From the NCBI RefSeq assembly GCF_051106095.1, contig NC_135786.1, positions 206,207,001 through 206,271,000 of the forward strand: a stretch of 64,000 bases of DNA, in the 5' to 3' direction. The translations under genes were made by a program, and so were the position numbers. The notes beneath the pieces were generated by a model. That model did no database searches, was not told the DNA's origin, and worked only from the letters and a program-made list of their open reading frames with translations. The stretch comes from Pogona vitticeps (Eukaryota > Chordata > Lepidosauria > Squamata > Agamidae). Positions 22,835 through 34,900 of this stretch are shown here, piece by piece (position 1 is the first letter of the stretch; every line of letters starts with the position of its first letter).

Positions 22835-24483
22835 TTTTAAGTTTCCTAATTTTAGAAAACCTGTTTATATGAGATAAGAGATTCTGTCCATTGTGTTTCT
22901 TTCCCACACCATCAAAATCCAGATCTCAAGGAAAGGTATCTTCAACCCACATTTCAGGGATACCTGAAACTTCCCAAACCTGGTCCTCTCTAAATGTCTA
23001 GTAGATGATGGGGGTTGTATTTCTGCACAACATGAGTGCAACAAAAGGTTTATAGATAGGTTTTAATGTTGGTCAGTGATCTGTGGGTTGCTGTCCTGTT
23101 TAGTGTATGTCTCAGAAGCATAAGACACCCACAATGTCTTTGTCTCTTTTCAAGGCCACAAATGGTGAACAAAGAAAATGAGGAGGCCAATCCAGATGTA
23201 GAAGAATGATCTCCTATGCAACATTTTAGAGGGTCTAATCTTTCTCATCCTCCAGCTCCGAAAATAAGCAGTGACTTCTTAGGGAGGCAGAAAGCTGAAC
23301 AGCTGATGTGATATAATTGAAAGCTCTGAACATAGCATACATGATCAAATTTGCAACTCTGCATTCTGGAAAATGTATGAAATCTGGGCTGACCACAAAG
23401 TACTTAGCAAACTTTATGGATGGATTATTATTTTAGACTGTGGATGCTTGCTGCAGGATCCATCCACCATTTGTTTTCAGATCCAAAACCTAAGTTAAAA
23501 AGGCAAGTGGAAACAGATGGAGCAGAAGAAAAAATGTTGTAATATATTTTCCATTTCTATTCCATAGATACTAATTGATCCTGCAAGGTAAGCAAACAAA
23601 AGTCAGACAAAAGCATATTTCCAAATTGGGCACTTTAGTTTTGTGAACTCTCATCTTTTATGGAGGGCTCAGTTTAGGCAACTTGCTGAAAAGCACTGCA
23701 ATAGCTAGAATGTACAGGTTTACTCCGGAGCAATTTCTAAGGAGTTTAGTGGTACTTTCTTGGAGCAGATGATAGTTTCCACCAATACAATGCAAACTTC
23801 CACCTGTTTCAAAGGTGCTTATGGTTGGGTTGCTAATACTTTTAAATAATTAAATAACTTGCTCCCAAGTAATGGTGCACAAGATTTCTGACTAAGGATG
23901 CAAGATGCACACTTTGTCAGAAATCTTATGCACATACAGTACTGTATGTCCATTTACCAAACACACTTATATCCTGCTTTATCACCAGAAGGTTTCAAGG
24001 TAGTTCGGGGGGAAAAACAACTAAAATCCTACTGAGATTTTTATTCTAGTGGAACACAGTCAACATAAATCTCAGCAGTGAAGTATCCAGAGTTAAGAAG
24101 TAATTATAGCCTTTAGGGTTGTATGATCTTCTTACGTAACTAATATGATTTTAGCCAACGTTTTGAAAAAATTTAACAGGAGTAATAGACTGAAGCATCA
24201 ACTGTAGTGGGATGACAATCAAATACAAGAAGTTCCAGGTTAGTTTGGGAATAATTTGGGAAGACACCTCACATATTTCCTTTCCCCTTTAGGGATGCAG
24301 AAGCATTGTGAGGGCTCTGTTAATGCATCAAGTTTGAATAATGACATGTAACAAGTACCAGCATCCCTGTAATCTGTTCATTTGCATTAAATCCCAATGT
24401 TTTTCATCATAAACAGTAGAAGATATAAGAAACCTGAACAAGGCCTTTACTTTCTCAAATGTTGTTTTCCCAGTAGACAGTAC
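22835..24483. other. Intergenic DNA, no recognised feature
   Basis: No exon, RNA gene or named repeat is seen. Confidence 0.4.
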
Positions 24484-24872
24484 TAGAGATGGGGGCTTTG
24501 TAGTCATATACAAATACAAAGCCCGCTGGCACAGGGAGCTGTCTTGATGAACACCCACCGCCAGAGCCCACCAGGCTACATGGTGCATGTGGCTGGTGTC
24601 ATCTGTGCCCCAATCACTGCAGTAGCTTGGCTGCCGCAGCCCCATCTCCCTGCTCGGCCAGCCACTCCACAGCTGAGCAGGGAGGCTTGTCCTCCTGCCC
24701 CCTTGCAAGAATGGCTGGGCAAGCAGGGAGGTGGAGCTGCGGCAGCCGAGCTACTGCCGTAATTGCGGCACAGAAGATGACATTGGCCATGCGGTCCAGC
24801 AGGGTCTGGCAGTGGGTGTTCATCAAGACAGCCACCTGTACCAGCAGGCTTCGTATTCATATACGAATGCAG
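24484..24872. mobile_element. GC-rich palindromic MITE
   Basis: The left arm GGCTTTGTAGTCATATACAA and GCCCGCTGGCACAGG recur inverted at 24836-24870 (CCTGTACCAGCAGGCTTCGT, ATTCATATACGAATGC). The arms continue inward through complementary GATGAACACCCACC / GGTGTTCATCA and CGGCAG / CTGCCG blocks, so most of the 390 bases can fold. The start CTAGAGATGGGG suggests hAT affinity. The outer right end is diverged. Confidence 0.6.
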
Positions 24873-25177
24873 AACTGTACAAAGGACAAAATCTTCTCTT
24901 GCATGTATCTTACAAAATGACACAAGGTTTTTCTCTTACATGAGTTCTGCCTTTTTATTTCATTATTATTTTGGTTTTAAATTATTAAGGTTATGACCAA
25001 AGGTAGTCTATAATCCAAGTAGTGTACATAATATGAAAACTCATAGGGTGAGTCCCTGATTTAAATGTGTTCAAGTGCAATCATGGGAATGGACCCCCTC
25101 TCCAATTCCTGTGCCAGGCAGATCACTGAAAATGCTACATGCCCTATTGATATATATGTATGCAGTATGCAGCCGGG

Positions 25178-25259
25178 AGGCAGTGGAAGACAGGAGGGCT
25201 TGGCGTGCTCTGATCCATGGGGTCGTGAAGAGTCGGACACAACAACTAAACAACAACTA
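25178..25259 (+). mobile_element. RTE-BovB LINE 3' end fragment
   Basis: It encodes the C-terminal EAVEDRRAWRALIHGVVKSR of BovB and ends with AGTCGGACACAACAACTAAA and an (AAC)n-type tail. It is heavily 5'-truncated. Confidence 0.75.
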
Positions 25260-26800
25260 TGCAGTTGGGGAGAGAAGGATCATTAAAACTCAGAGGCAAA
25301 GAGAGTCATGTTTTTAACTGCTAACTGTTAGTGGTGGATTCTAGAACCCACCTGATCTTTCACAATCAGTTTTGCTTGTTACTTTTCTTTCTATCTATCC
25401 TAAGACTAGCTACTATAATGGAGTATACTATTTTATCTTCATGGGGAAATTTTTGCAGAGTTTTGAAATTTCTGTGGTTTAATTTTTCTCACCTGTGCAG
25501 CAGAAGTGCAAGGATTCACAGAGCATAATAATTACTAGTTCCTAAATAACCCACCCCCCTCTCATTAACTGGCATTTAGTCTCAGTGACATACTCTGAGA
25601 AATGTTCCATTTACTTACAAATGCAAATATATTAACAACAAACTAATGAACGGCATGACTGCTTTTAATGACTCTGCTTCTATATACATTTAACAGACAT
25701 TTTTCCACCAAATGCCATCAACAGATATTAACAGACTCTCTGAATGAAAAAGACTCTTAGTAGAGAGGAAGTGCTCTCTTGGAATTCTAACAGGCAGTAG
25801 AGAACTATTGGTTAACAGATTGACAGTTACTCGCAGCCTATAAAGGTCCCTACCAGGCAAACAAGCTAGAAGGCCGCATGTGAGGTTGTAAACTCGAACA
25901 TATACTTTTGCTACAGGTATTAAAGCAACACATGGAGTGGGAATGTGCATCTGTGGCTTCTGTCTTGGTAGAAATGGCACACTTATGTTCATACTCATGA
26001 CTGGGGACTCTAGTGAAGCCATGTTTCTTGATCACACATGGTGGCCGTCCTGTCTAAAGGAAGTTTCCTGAGAAAGGTAACCTCTACTTCAAATGTATAA
26101 GAAGTCCATCTCTCCTACTGTGCACCAAAATGTCACACATGCCCCCATTTGCTGCCTCCAAATAGGAGGAAAAAGGAGGACCTATTTTGATCAGTCCTTT
26201 GCTATCTTCAATTTAGAAAATTAATTTATTTGTAGTCCTCACACAGGAAAACAAGTAATTAAAAAAGCAGCACACACATGCCCCCTGGTGGCCATATTGC
26301 CTATTTAAAAGGAGAATTTAATCTTTGAAACAATTTAACAAAGCAATGAAAACTTTACTTACCAGTCTTGTTAAGTCTTTGTCTATGTTTGACATCTTGT
26401 CAGCTTAAGGGAACCATTCAGGCCATTTTAAGAATTCAGATAGGTTTTTTTAATTAAGAAAGATTTGATCTTATAAGGTGTTGTCCAAACTATGACTATA
26501 TCATCTTTCGTCTTCTGTAAACTTGTGTTTACACAAATCTTTTATCAAGCTAATTAGTCTTCCATTTTCCCTACTGTGGTGGTTGCTACTGGTTAGTGGG
26601 AAGGTAGGATAAGATAGGAAGAAAATACATTAGTTCCTAAAGTCAGAGCAAGTTACATTTTTATATGAGTTCCTTATAATCAATGTTCACTCCAACTATC
26701 CAAATCTTTCACCAAAACACAGTGCATTCTGTGATCAATGATAATGGCTGAATTTCCTCAAACACATTTTTCCCATTTTAGGTATGGGAAACATGGGGGG
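25260..26800. other. Intergenic DNA, no recognised feature
   Basis: Open frames here resemble no known protein and no repeat is named. Confidence 0.4.
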
Positions 26801-26804
26801 GGGT

Positions 26805-26885
26805 GAACTACAACTCCCAGAATTCCACAACAAGTTTGGCCAATGACCATACTGGCGGTAGAATTCTGAAAGTTTTAGTTGAAAA
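26805..26885. mobile_element. Short hAT-like inverted-repeat fragment
   Basis: AACTACAACTCCCAGAATTCC and the inverted GAATTCTGAAAGTTTTAGTT flank a small loop. The 'CTACAACTCCCAGAATTC' motif recurs in squamate hAT MITEs. Confidence 0.4.
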
Positions 26886-26954
26886 AGAAAAACAACAAGC
26901 CTCCTCCTCCTCTCTCCTACTAATATGGATGAACCTAGGAACAAGCAAAAGTGG

Positions 26955-27065
26955 CCCTCCAGATATTTTTTGACAGGAACACCAATAATTTCTCATCATT
27001 AGTTAATACTACATAGGGGCTGGTACAAGTTGTAGGCCCCAAACATCTGGAAGCCAGTTTCCTGC
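26955..27065. mobile_element. hAT-like MITE fragment
   Basis: CCTCCAGATATTTTTTGACAGG and the inverted GTTGTAGGCCCCAAACATCTGG are diverged arms of a short palindromic repeat. Confidence 0.4.
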
Positions 27066-28285
27066 ACTTGCATGGATCTATTGGTGGTTGCTTAGCCCAA
27101 AAAAGTCATAATGAAGTAGCTCTTAAGGGGTGGATTATTGCTTCCTTGAACATGTCCAGGATTTACCAGCTTACCTAACAGACAGTATTATGACAGAGAT
27201 GGCATGAAAGAATTCAGATACAGAAGAGGGTGACTGGTTGCTCTGTTGTGCAAAAGACCAAGAGGTAGACAATCCTTCCTTCCTTCCTTCTTGGTGTAAC
27301 ATGGTAGGATTACAGTACCGAAAAATCTAATGGCCAACTTTTCTTGTCAGTTCAAGACCTTCTGCACTGTCATCAGTGCTGTCTTCCTAATGGTGCATAC
27401 AGTCCGAAAGGGACACAAATGGATTCTTTATCATAGCACTATATCAGCATTTGGGGTCCAGGTTTCAGCTAAGTACTTTTCCAGTGGGCTACAATTTCAC
27501 AGAGCTGACAACGTTGTTTCTTGTTTCTCTGACAGTGCATTGAGAGAACTTGGGGCTTGGCCTATGGAAACCAGAGCAGATAAAGCAAAAATGAGTTGTG
27601 GCACAGAGAAAATCTGTGTGTCTACTCATGAAAACTTGTGAATTTCTTCATAACAGGACAGTAAAAATCATTGGAGTTTTAAAAATCTGAATGTGAGAGA
27701 AAGTAAAGCTCATGGGGCTTTGAGTGCTCAGCTTTTCATAGCCAGGAAACGATTCACAGCATAGCCTGAAAATGGTGCACAGAGTTGCAGTTACAATAAC
27801 GAAAGATACAAGTACAGCTATTACAAACCTCATTCCATACACAGACCAGGAGACGCTTATACAAGTAAAGGCAAAATGTTGTAGTTGTTCATGTCATACA
27901 GGTACATGATCCAAATACTGATAATGATAAGGAAAGCATAGAAAAATTGTATTGACTCAAAGCTGTTATATTAAAAAGCAACATCTAATTTTTATAAGTG
28001 GGGAAGGGCTAATGCTAAGAGAAGGAGCAGAGCATGGGGAAATTTTATTGAAAAACACGGACTAGGAACACAAATGGAACATGGAGAACAAGATATAATT
28101 TGAAGAAGAAAAAGAGCAACAACAGCAATTTACAATCACCAATTATCACGAAGGAAACTCCTGCAAGATTGCACTAATACCAAGCACGTCATGTACTGAC
28201 AGTGTGAATCAAGGTACTGACAGTGTGAAATTGATGGAAACTCCTAACACTAACATGAATTCACATCATACACCTGTAATCATCA
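27066..28285. other. Intergenic DNA, no recognised feature
   Basis: A 103-codon frame at 27330-27641 has no recognisable domain. Nothing else is supported. Confidence 0.4.
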
Positions 28286-28287
28286 TA

Positions 28288-29250
28288 CAGTGGTGCCTCG
28301 CTTAACGTTTGCTTCGTTTAACGTTTTTTTCGCTTAACGTTTATTTTTTCAGAGGCAGATTGTGCTTCGTATAACGTTTTTCCCTATGGGCGATTTTCGC
28401 ATAGCGTTTTTGGGACCATGCTTCGCTTAACGTTTTTGGTTTTAGGTCCCCTGCTTCGCTTAACGTTTTTTTTGTTTTCAATTTAAAAAGTGTCTTAGAA
28501 GGGTCCAAAACGGTTCTAAATGCTTGGATTCGTTAGAGGACCCCTTAAGTCATGTGCAAACCTGGTTTGGCTTTGATCTGACGTTTCGTTAATTTTTTGT
28601 GAATTTTTGTTTTTTGGCCCATAGGAACCAATGGACCTGTCAAAATCTGACAGCTCCATGCTTTCCTATGGGGGAGAAAACAATTTACAAAAAATTAACG
28701 AAAGTTCAGATCAAAGCCAAATCAGGTTTGCACACAACTTAGGGGGTCCTCTAACGAACCCAAGAATTTAGAACAGTTGCTGAGTCTTCATTAATTTTTT
28801 GTGAATTTTTTCTTCCCCCATAGGAAATAATGGAGCTGTCAGATTTTGACAGCTGTCAAAAGTTGGGGGAAAAAAATTCACCATTAATTAACGAAAAGTC
28901 AGATCAAAGCCAAATTAACTTTTGCATCCGTTTTAGAGGGTGCAGAAGCTAATCCAAGCATTTAAAACCATTTTTGACCCTTTTATGACACAATTTTGCA
29001 AAAATTGACTTCGCAAAGCCATTGAAACCTATTGAGTCAGCTACAATACATTCCAATGGAGGATACATTGTATCGTTTAACGATGTTTCCTATGGGTTTT
29101 TTCGCTTAAGGACGGCAATCCGTGCCTATTGGAACGGATTAACCGGTTTCCAATGCATCTCTATGGGAAATGGTGTTTCGCATAAAGTTTTTTTCGCATA
29201 AGGTTTTTTTTTTTTGGAACCAATTAAAAACGTTATGCGAGGCACCACTG
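28288..29250. mobile_element. Mariner/Tigger-like MITE, 963 bp
   Basis: Terminal inverted repeats CAGTGGTGCCTCGCTTAACG and GTTATGCGAGGCACCACTG are flanked by TA (28286-28287, 29251-29252). Inside, a block with TTTGGCTTTGATCTGACG and TTCGTTAATTTTTTGTGAAT appears several times in both orientations (about 28560-28735 and 28785-28920), giving two large internal hairpins. No transposase is visible. Confidence 0.85.
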
Positions 29251-29305
29251 TATTTTGCTACAGTAGTGCAACAGAAATGGCAAAATCATACGGGGTGATC
29301 TAGCT

Positions 29306-29677
29306 CAGGGGTCCCCAGCTGCCGGTCCGTAGCCTGGTACCAGACCGTGGCCAGAGCCAGACTCGGCCACGGAAACAGATCTCCCATCCCCCTGCACACA
29401 TTCCCCCCGCACAGCCCCTTTGTGCATGTGCATGAGTGTGTGTGCACCCCCCACAAGTGCTCCCCGCACAGCCCCTTTGTGCATGAGCATGAGTGTCTGT
29501 GCACCCCCACAAGTGTCCTGCCCCTTTGTGCATACACACAAGCATGCAAGCTCCCAAGCAAAGGCCCTTGCCCTTTCGCGCATGCACATGAGCGCAAGGG
29601 GGTGCCCCGCCTTTTCCACACACAGACCCCATCCTCCCCCAACTGGTCCATGGTGTAAAAAAGGTTATGGACCACTG
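29306..29677. mobile_element. hAT-like element with 8-bp TSD
   Basis: It begins CAGGGGTCCCCAGCTGCCGG and ends AAAGGTTATGGACCACTG. It is flanked by ATCTAGCT at 29298-29305 and 29678-29685. The interior has repeated GTGCATGNGCATGAGTGT and CCGCACAGCCCCTTTGTGCA units, which yield open frames on both strands that are not genes. Confidence 0.88.
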
Positions 29678-29685
29678 ATCTAGCT

Positions 29686-30021
29686 TATATATTATTAAAT
29701 AAGAGATTCATGAAGGCACTGGTAAAGTTACACATTCAAATGATCATATGGGAGGTGGGCACATGCTCTGAGACAGCATCCCCGGCTGCCCTGCAAGGAG
29801 CCCGGTTGCTGCCTCGGATCATGGCACCTGGGAAGAGGGCAGTGGAGGCAGTGTGGCAGCAGAGGCGGTAGCACAACATGAGTTAGCCCCCCCCCCACAC
29901 ACACACACAAGGCACAAACTAAAAAACAAACTACAAACCAGCTCAATTTTCTGGTTGGTTTGTGGTTAAGGCTAACCATGAACCATCACAAACCATATTT
30001 TTTCAAGTTTGTGCTGATCTC
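29686..30021. other. Intergenic DNA, probable diverged MITE
   Basis: AAACCAGCTC...CTGGTTGGTTTGTGG and AACCATGAACCATCACAAACC near 29930-29995 form small palindromes ending at CTGATCTCTAG. This suggests a degraded hAT-like repeat, but its ends cannot be set. Confidence 0.35.
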
Positions 30022-30032
30022 TAGTTCTGGCA

Positions 30033-30359
30033 CTGTGGGCTAAACCGCAGAAGCCTCTGTGCTGCAGGGTCAGAAGACCAGCCGTCGTAAGATTGAATCC
30101 ACATGACGGAGTGAGTTCCCGTCGCTTGTCCCAGCTCCTGCCAACCTAGCAGTTTGAAAGCATGTAAATTTGAGTAGATAAATAGGTATCACCTTGGTGG
30201 GAAGGAAACAGTGTTGCGTGTCTAGTCGTACTGGCCACGTGACCACAGAAACTGTCTACGGACAAACACTGGCTCTACAGCTTGGAAACAGGGATGAGCA
30301 CCGCGCCCTAGAGTCGGACACGACTGGACTAAATGTCAAGGGGAAACTTTACCTTTACT
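30033..30359 (+). mobile_element. Sauria-type SINE with 11-bp TSD
   Basis: It shares with the 10.2-kb copy GGCTAAACCGCAGAAGCCTC, GTCCCAGCTCCTGCCAACCT, CTAGAGTCGGACACGACTGG and the ACCTTTACTT-type tail. TAGTTCTGGCA occurs at 30022-30032 and again at 30360-30370 as the target-site duplication. The first few head bases are missing. Confidence 0.92.
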
Positions 30360-30370
30360 TAGTTCTGGCA

Positions 30371-31193
30371 ATTGCCAGTATTTCCCACTGGCAATTGCCG
30401 TAGGAAAGCTGTCCACAGCTCTATGTCAAACAGGAACCAGAAGTGAAGGTTGTGTGCCTGCCTGTCCTTGCCCCTGTGGAGGCAGTTGCCAGACAGCCTC
30501 ATGAATTTCCTGCATCAGGACCTGGAAGGAGGTAGGCCCTCGGGGATATTTAGCGAGGGGGGGGAGGAGATGGGGTGGTTGGTAAAGGGTGTCAAGAGCC
30601 TGCCCTTGATGGCAGTGAGAGCCCTGGTGTCCCCTCCAAGCAAGGGGAGCTATGACCAGTGGTCAGCAAATCAAGGGAGCCACAAGTCCAAAATGTTTGG
30701 GAACCATTGCCCAACTCCTTTGGCCCGGCAGGGATGTCCACGTACACTTTTTCCGCACTGCTGCTGCTGCCGCCGCCACTACCTCTGACGCCTCCTGTGA
30801 GAAGATAGCACTGAAGCATTAAAGCATTTCCTTTTCTCGTGTGTTTTGTGCTGCACATTTTATTGTGCTTATGTTACTGACCTCCTGAATGGAAAGAATC
30901 GGCGTTGCATGGCAAGACCTCTCTGTGTTGATGTGACTCCCTCAGGTTGTGAGACCAACCAGAGCAAGTCGCAAAATAATAGCCCGGGAAAGGGAAATAT
31001 ACTCTTGGATTAAAGCAGGCCACCTCCAAGCACATGCTCAGCATAACATGTGTTTTCCGTAGCAGATTTGAGCACATTGTGCTGTCACACATAAAAATCC
31101 ACTCCAGTTCCTTCTCACAAGAGTTCCTCGGTCCTAACAGCCTATCTAGGAAAGAGCGGGAAGGCTTTTGTTACTAGCATTGCAGCTGCTCTT
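30371..31193. other. Intergenic DNA, no recognised gene
   Basis: Near 30690-30710, CAAAATGTTTGGGAACCATTG resembles a hAT right end. No matching left end was found. Confidence 0.35.
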
Positions 31194-31706
31194 TGTGACA
31201 ATCCCAGACCTACTGGGATATGCCACAGTTTCACTAAGCTGCCACCAACCATTCCCTATAAGAAGTCACACAGACCAGGGATGGATTTTTAACAAATAAA
31301 AGAACAAGGTTTATTAAATAACACACAGGGAAAAATAAAAGGATCAAGTGAATAAGATACAGTAACGTGGCTTAGTCTGAATCATACATACACACAGTTT
31401 GGTTCACACAGAACACTTAACTTGAAGCACAGACCCTGAACCTATCAGTTCTGGCTAACCATACAGACACCTGAACCTATCAGGTTGGTACTGACTGACA
31501 CACAGTAGTACCCTGTCTGACACACAGACTCCCACTCAAGCTTCTTCTCTCAGCTCTTCTCCAGCTTCTCCTCTCTTCTCCACACAGGCTTCACATATAT
31601 ATACAGTACAGCCCCTCCTCCTGATGTCCCGCCTTCCACTCCCCATAGGATGGAACTTTCCCTCCAAACCCATGACAGACAGGTAACATCAGTGCTGTAT
31701 GTAACA
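31194..31706 (-). repeat. 3' LTR of the Gmr1-like element
   Basis: 513 bases, nearly identical to the copy at 35986-36500, with TG/CA-type ends. The purine-rich tract lies directly inside it. Confidence 0.95.
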
Positions 31707-31989
31707 CCTCCCCTCTTTATAAGTTGTTTTGTAGGGGGAAAGCTAAGGTGCTTTTCTCCAAAAAACAACCTGGACCCAAAACATACAAAAACAGTTATAT
31801 AATAACATACAATACCATACTTACTTATACTTACACTCTAAGTTAACCATATCAATTAGGCATTTAAACAATAACATTTACAATACATCAAGTTACCTTT
31901 ATTCATACAAACCAACATGTTTAATAAACAGACACATTTAACCTTTGGTCATCAAAATATATACATAGTCCATGTTTCTTTCGCCATCT

Positions 31990-34900
31990 TCATTCTTCAG
32001 GTCTTCTTGACAAGGCATCAGCAACACAGTTCACTGACCCTCTGACCACCTTCACTTCAAAGTCATAGTCTTGCAGATTTAAAGCCCACCTCATAAGTTT
32101 ACTATTGTGGGTTTTCATTGTCTTTAACCATTGCAGTGGTGAATGGTCAGTGCACAGAATAAAATGTCTTCCCCAGATGTAAGGCTTGGCCTTCTGGATC
32201 GCGTAGACTATGGCCAGGCACTCCTTTTCCACGGTTGCCAAATGTCTCTCACCTTTCTGGAGTTTCCTACTCAGGTAGGACACTGGATGCTGGTCACCAT
32301 TTTCATCCTCCTGGCAAAGAACTGCTCCTACCCCGCTGTTAGACGCATCGGTGTAGATGATGAACTCCCGGTCGAAGTCTGGAGCACGCAGCACTGGATA
32401 GTTGATGAGCGCCTCCTTCAACCTCCGGAATGCCTCCTCACAGTCGCTGGTCCACGGGATGCGGTCATCAGCCTTCTTCCTCGTCAGATCGGTCAGCGGA
32501 GCCGCAATCTCGCCAAACCTCGGGACGAACTCTCTGCAGTAGCCCACCAACCCAAGAAATGACCTGACTTTTTTCTTGGTGTTGGGCCTGGGCCAATCAC
32601 GAACTGCTTCTATCTTGGCCTCTAGGGGTTTGATCACTCCTCCCCCTACTATGTGACCCAAGTATTTTATTTCTGGGCTACCCAGCTGCAGTTTGTTCTC
32701 TTTGCAGAGCCTAGGCCAAAGCACTTCCTCCCCTGGATTAAAGCGCCTCTCCCTGCCTTCCTGGTCATCCCAAGCTTTCTTTCTGACCTTTTGAGCTTGC
32801 AGGGTCTCTGCTGCTAGCTCTAGGTTTCTCTTTAGGTCATTCCTTAAAGAGTCTATGTATGTCACAACGTCTTGTGGGTCATCCTGGGTGATCTGCTCCC
32901 AATTTTGTTTGATCAAATCGAGTGGCCCTTTCACCCTTCTCCCAAACAAAAGTTCAAACGGACTGAACCCGGTACTGGCTTGTGGCACTGATCGATAAGC
33001 AAACAAAAGGGATTGCAGCTTCTGGTCCCAATTGTTTGGATTCTCTGCCAAGTAAGCCCTAATCATGCGCATTAGAGTCCCATTGAACTTCTCCGTTAAC
33101 CCATTACTTTCAGGGTGATAGGCAGTGGTTTCCTTGTGCTTAATTCCACAGATTTGCCATAACCGTTTCATGAGCTTCGATGTGAACGATGCACCCAAAT
33201 CTGTGATTATTTCTGAGGCAAATCCCATCCTGGACATATACCCCACCAAGGCATCTGCCACTGTGTTAGTTTCAATGTTAGTCAAGGGAATGTCTTCAGG
33301 GTACCTCGTGGCATGGTCCACAATGGTGAGAATGAACCGGTTCCCCCTCTTTGTGGCCTTGGGCAAAGGTCCCACAATATCCACCCCTATGCATTTGAAC
33401 GGAGTGTCAATCACAGGCAAAGGGCACAACTTTGCTTTGGTCCTGTCGCGGCTATTCCCCTGCCTTTGACACACATCACATTGTTTACAGAACTCCCTGA
33501 TCTGCTTCCCTATGTCAGGCCAGTAAAAATTCTGTGTGATTCTCTGCTGTGTTTTGTTCACCCCTAAGTGCGCAGCAAACATGTCAGAGTGCCCCCTTTG
33601 TAAGATCATGGGGCGATACTTTTCAGGTACCACTAGCTGACTTCGGATCCCATCTCCCCCTTTTGAGATATTCCTCAGGGTCTCTCTATACAAAATCCCC
33701 TTTTTCTCTAGAAATCTCACTGGGGTTTCAGGTGTTAGCTGGGCGTCTGTCACCTGTTCAAAACACTTTTGGAGAGTGGCGTCTGCCTTTTGCTCTTGGC
33801 CAAATCTGCTGTCTGTGGTTAAGGTTTCCACCACAGCTTCGGCACTCCCCTCTGCTTCCGTCTCGGGCTCATCAGTACCCCCCTGAACTGTCCCTGTGGT
33901 GGCTTGTGAACGTGTAATCACTAGCACCCGTTTCACATGTTCAGCCAGGTCATTTCCCACGAGCACGGCTGCTGGCAGAGTCGATGAAATCGCTAGCTGC
34001 CAAACTCCCCTCCAGCCTTGAAAGTTCACAGGTACCTCCGCTACTGGCAGTGAGATCACCTGCCCCTCAATCCCTGCCACCTTCATGCTCTCATTTGGGA
34101 TTATATATTCCCTAGGAATAATATCTGGATGGCACAGGGTCACCTGGGAACAAGTGTCCCTCAGCCCCCGATACTGATGGTCAAGTATTCCTACGTCCAC
34201 CCCTGCTGTCTCAAACAACTGTGAATCTGTTCTCACGAGCAAGCAGCGCTTGACCTCCACAAGAGGACCATTTTCCTCAGCCTGATCAGCAGATGTAACT
34301 GTTCCAGATTGAGTAGCCATGGCAACAGGCTCCCTCAGTGACAAGGGGCTTTGCTCTTTCTGGACACAGAACACAGCTTTTGGCTTGGTTCCACTCGAAT
34401 CCTGAGGCACAATTCCTTTTAGCTGCTTTAATTTCTCACACTCTGAGATTAGATGGCCCTTTCCCTGACAGAAATAACATTTTCTGCTATATTTTGAGTC
34501 TTTCTCATCTTGTTTTGGTTTTCCCTCCAAAATCTGAGGTCTTGGTTTCATGTCTGAGGGCTTCCCTTCACCATGGGCCCCTCCCACTTGCTGGCTTTTC
34601 CCTGGTCCCTGAGAGTACTTGCTGTAGGTTTCTTTAGGTTTCCCCATCGATTTCCCCTCACCCAAGGGCTTTCTTATTTGGGAAATAAAATCTGCGATCT
34701 CGGCTGCCTCTGCCACAGATTTCGGTTTCCTTTCCCTCACCTGGAATTTCAGTTCCCCATGCAGGACTGAATAGAACTGTTCCAGCGCTATCAAGTCTTT
34801 GAGCTGCTGAAAGGTCTCTGTCCCCTCCTGAGATAGCCATTTCTCTAGCAGCCTCACCAATTGGGCCCCCACTTGGGTAAAAGTCTGCTCTGGTTTCTTG

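Noticed and set aside
24328-24943. Overlapping frames on both strands
   Set aside because: They sit in a palindromic MITE, where mirrored frames are expected.
29286-29683. Cys/His-rich frames resembling zinc-binding proteins
   Set aside because: Caused by GTGCATG/CATGCAC repeats inside a hAT element. The same occurs at 53.7-54.3 kb.
32143-34840. + strand frames inside the LTR element
   Set aside because: Shadows of the long - strand Gag-Pol frame.
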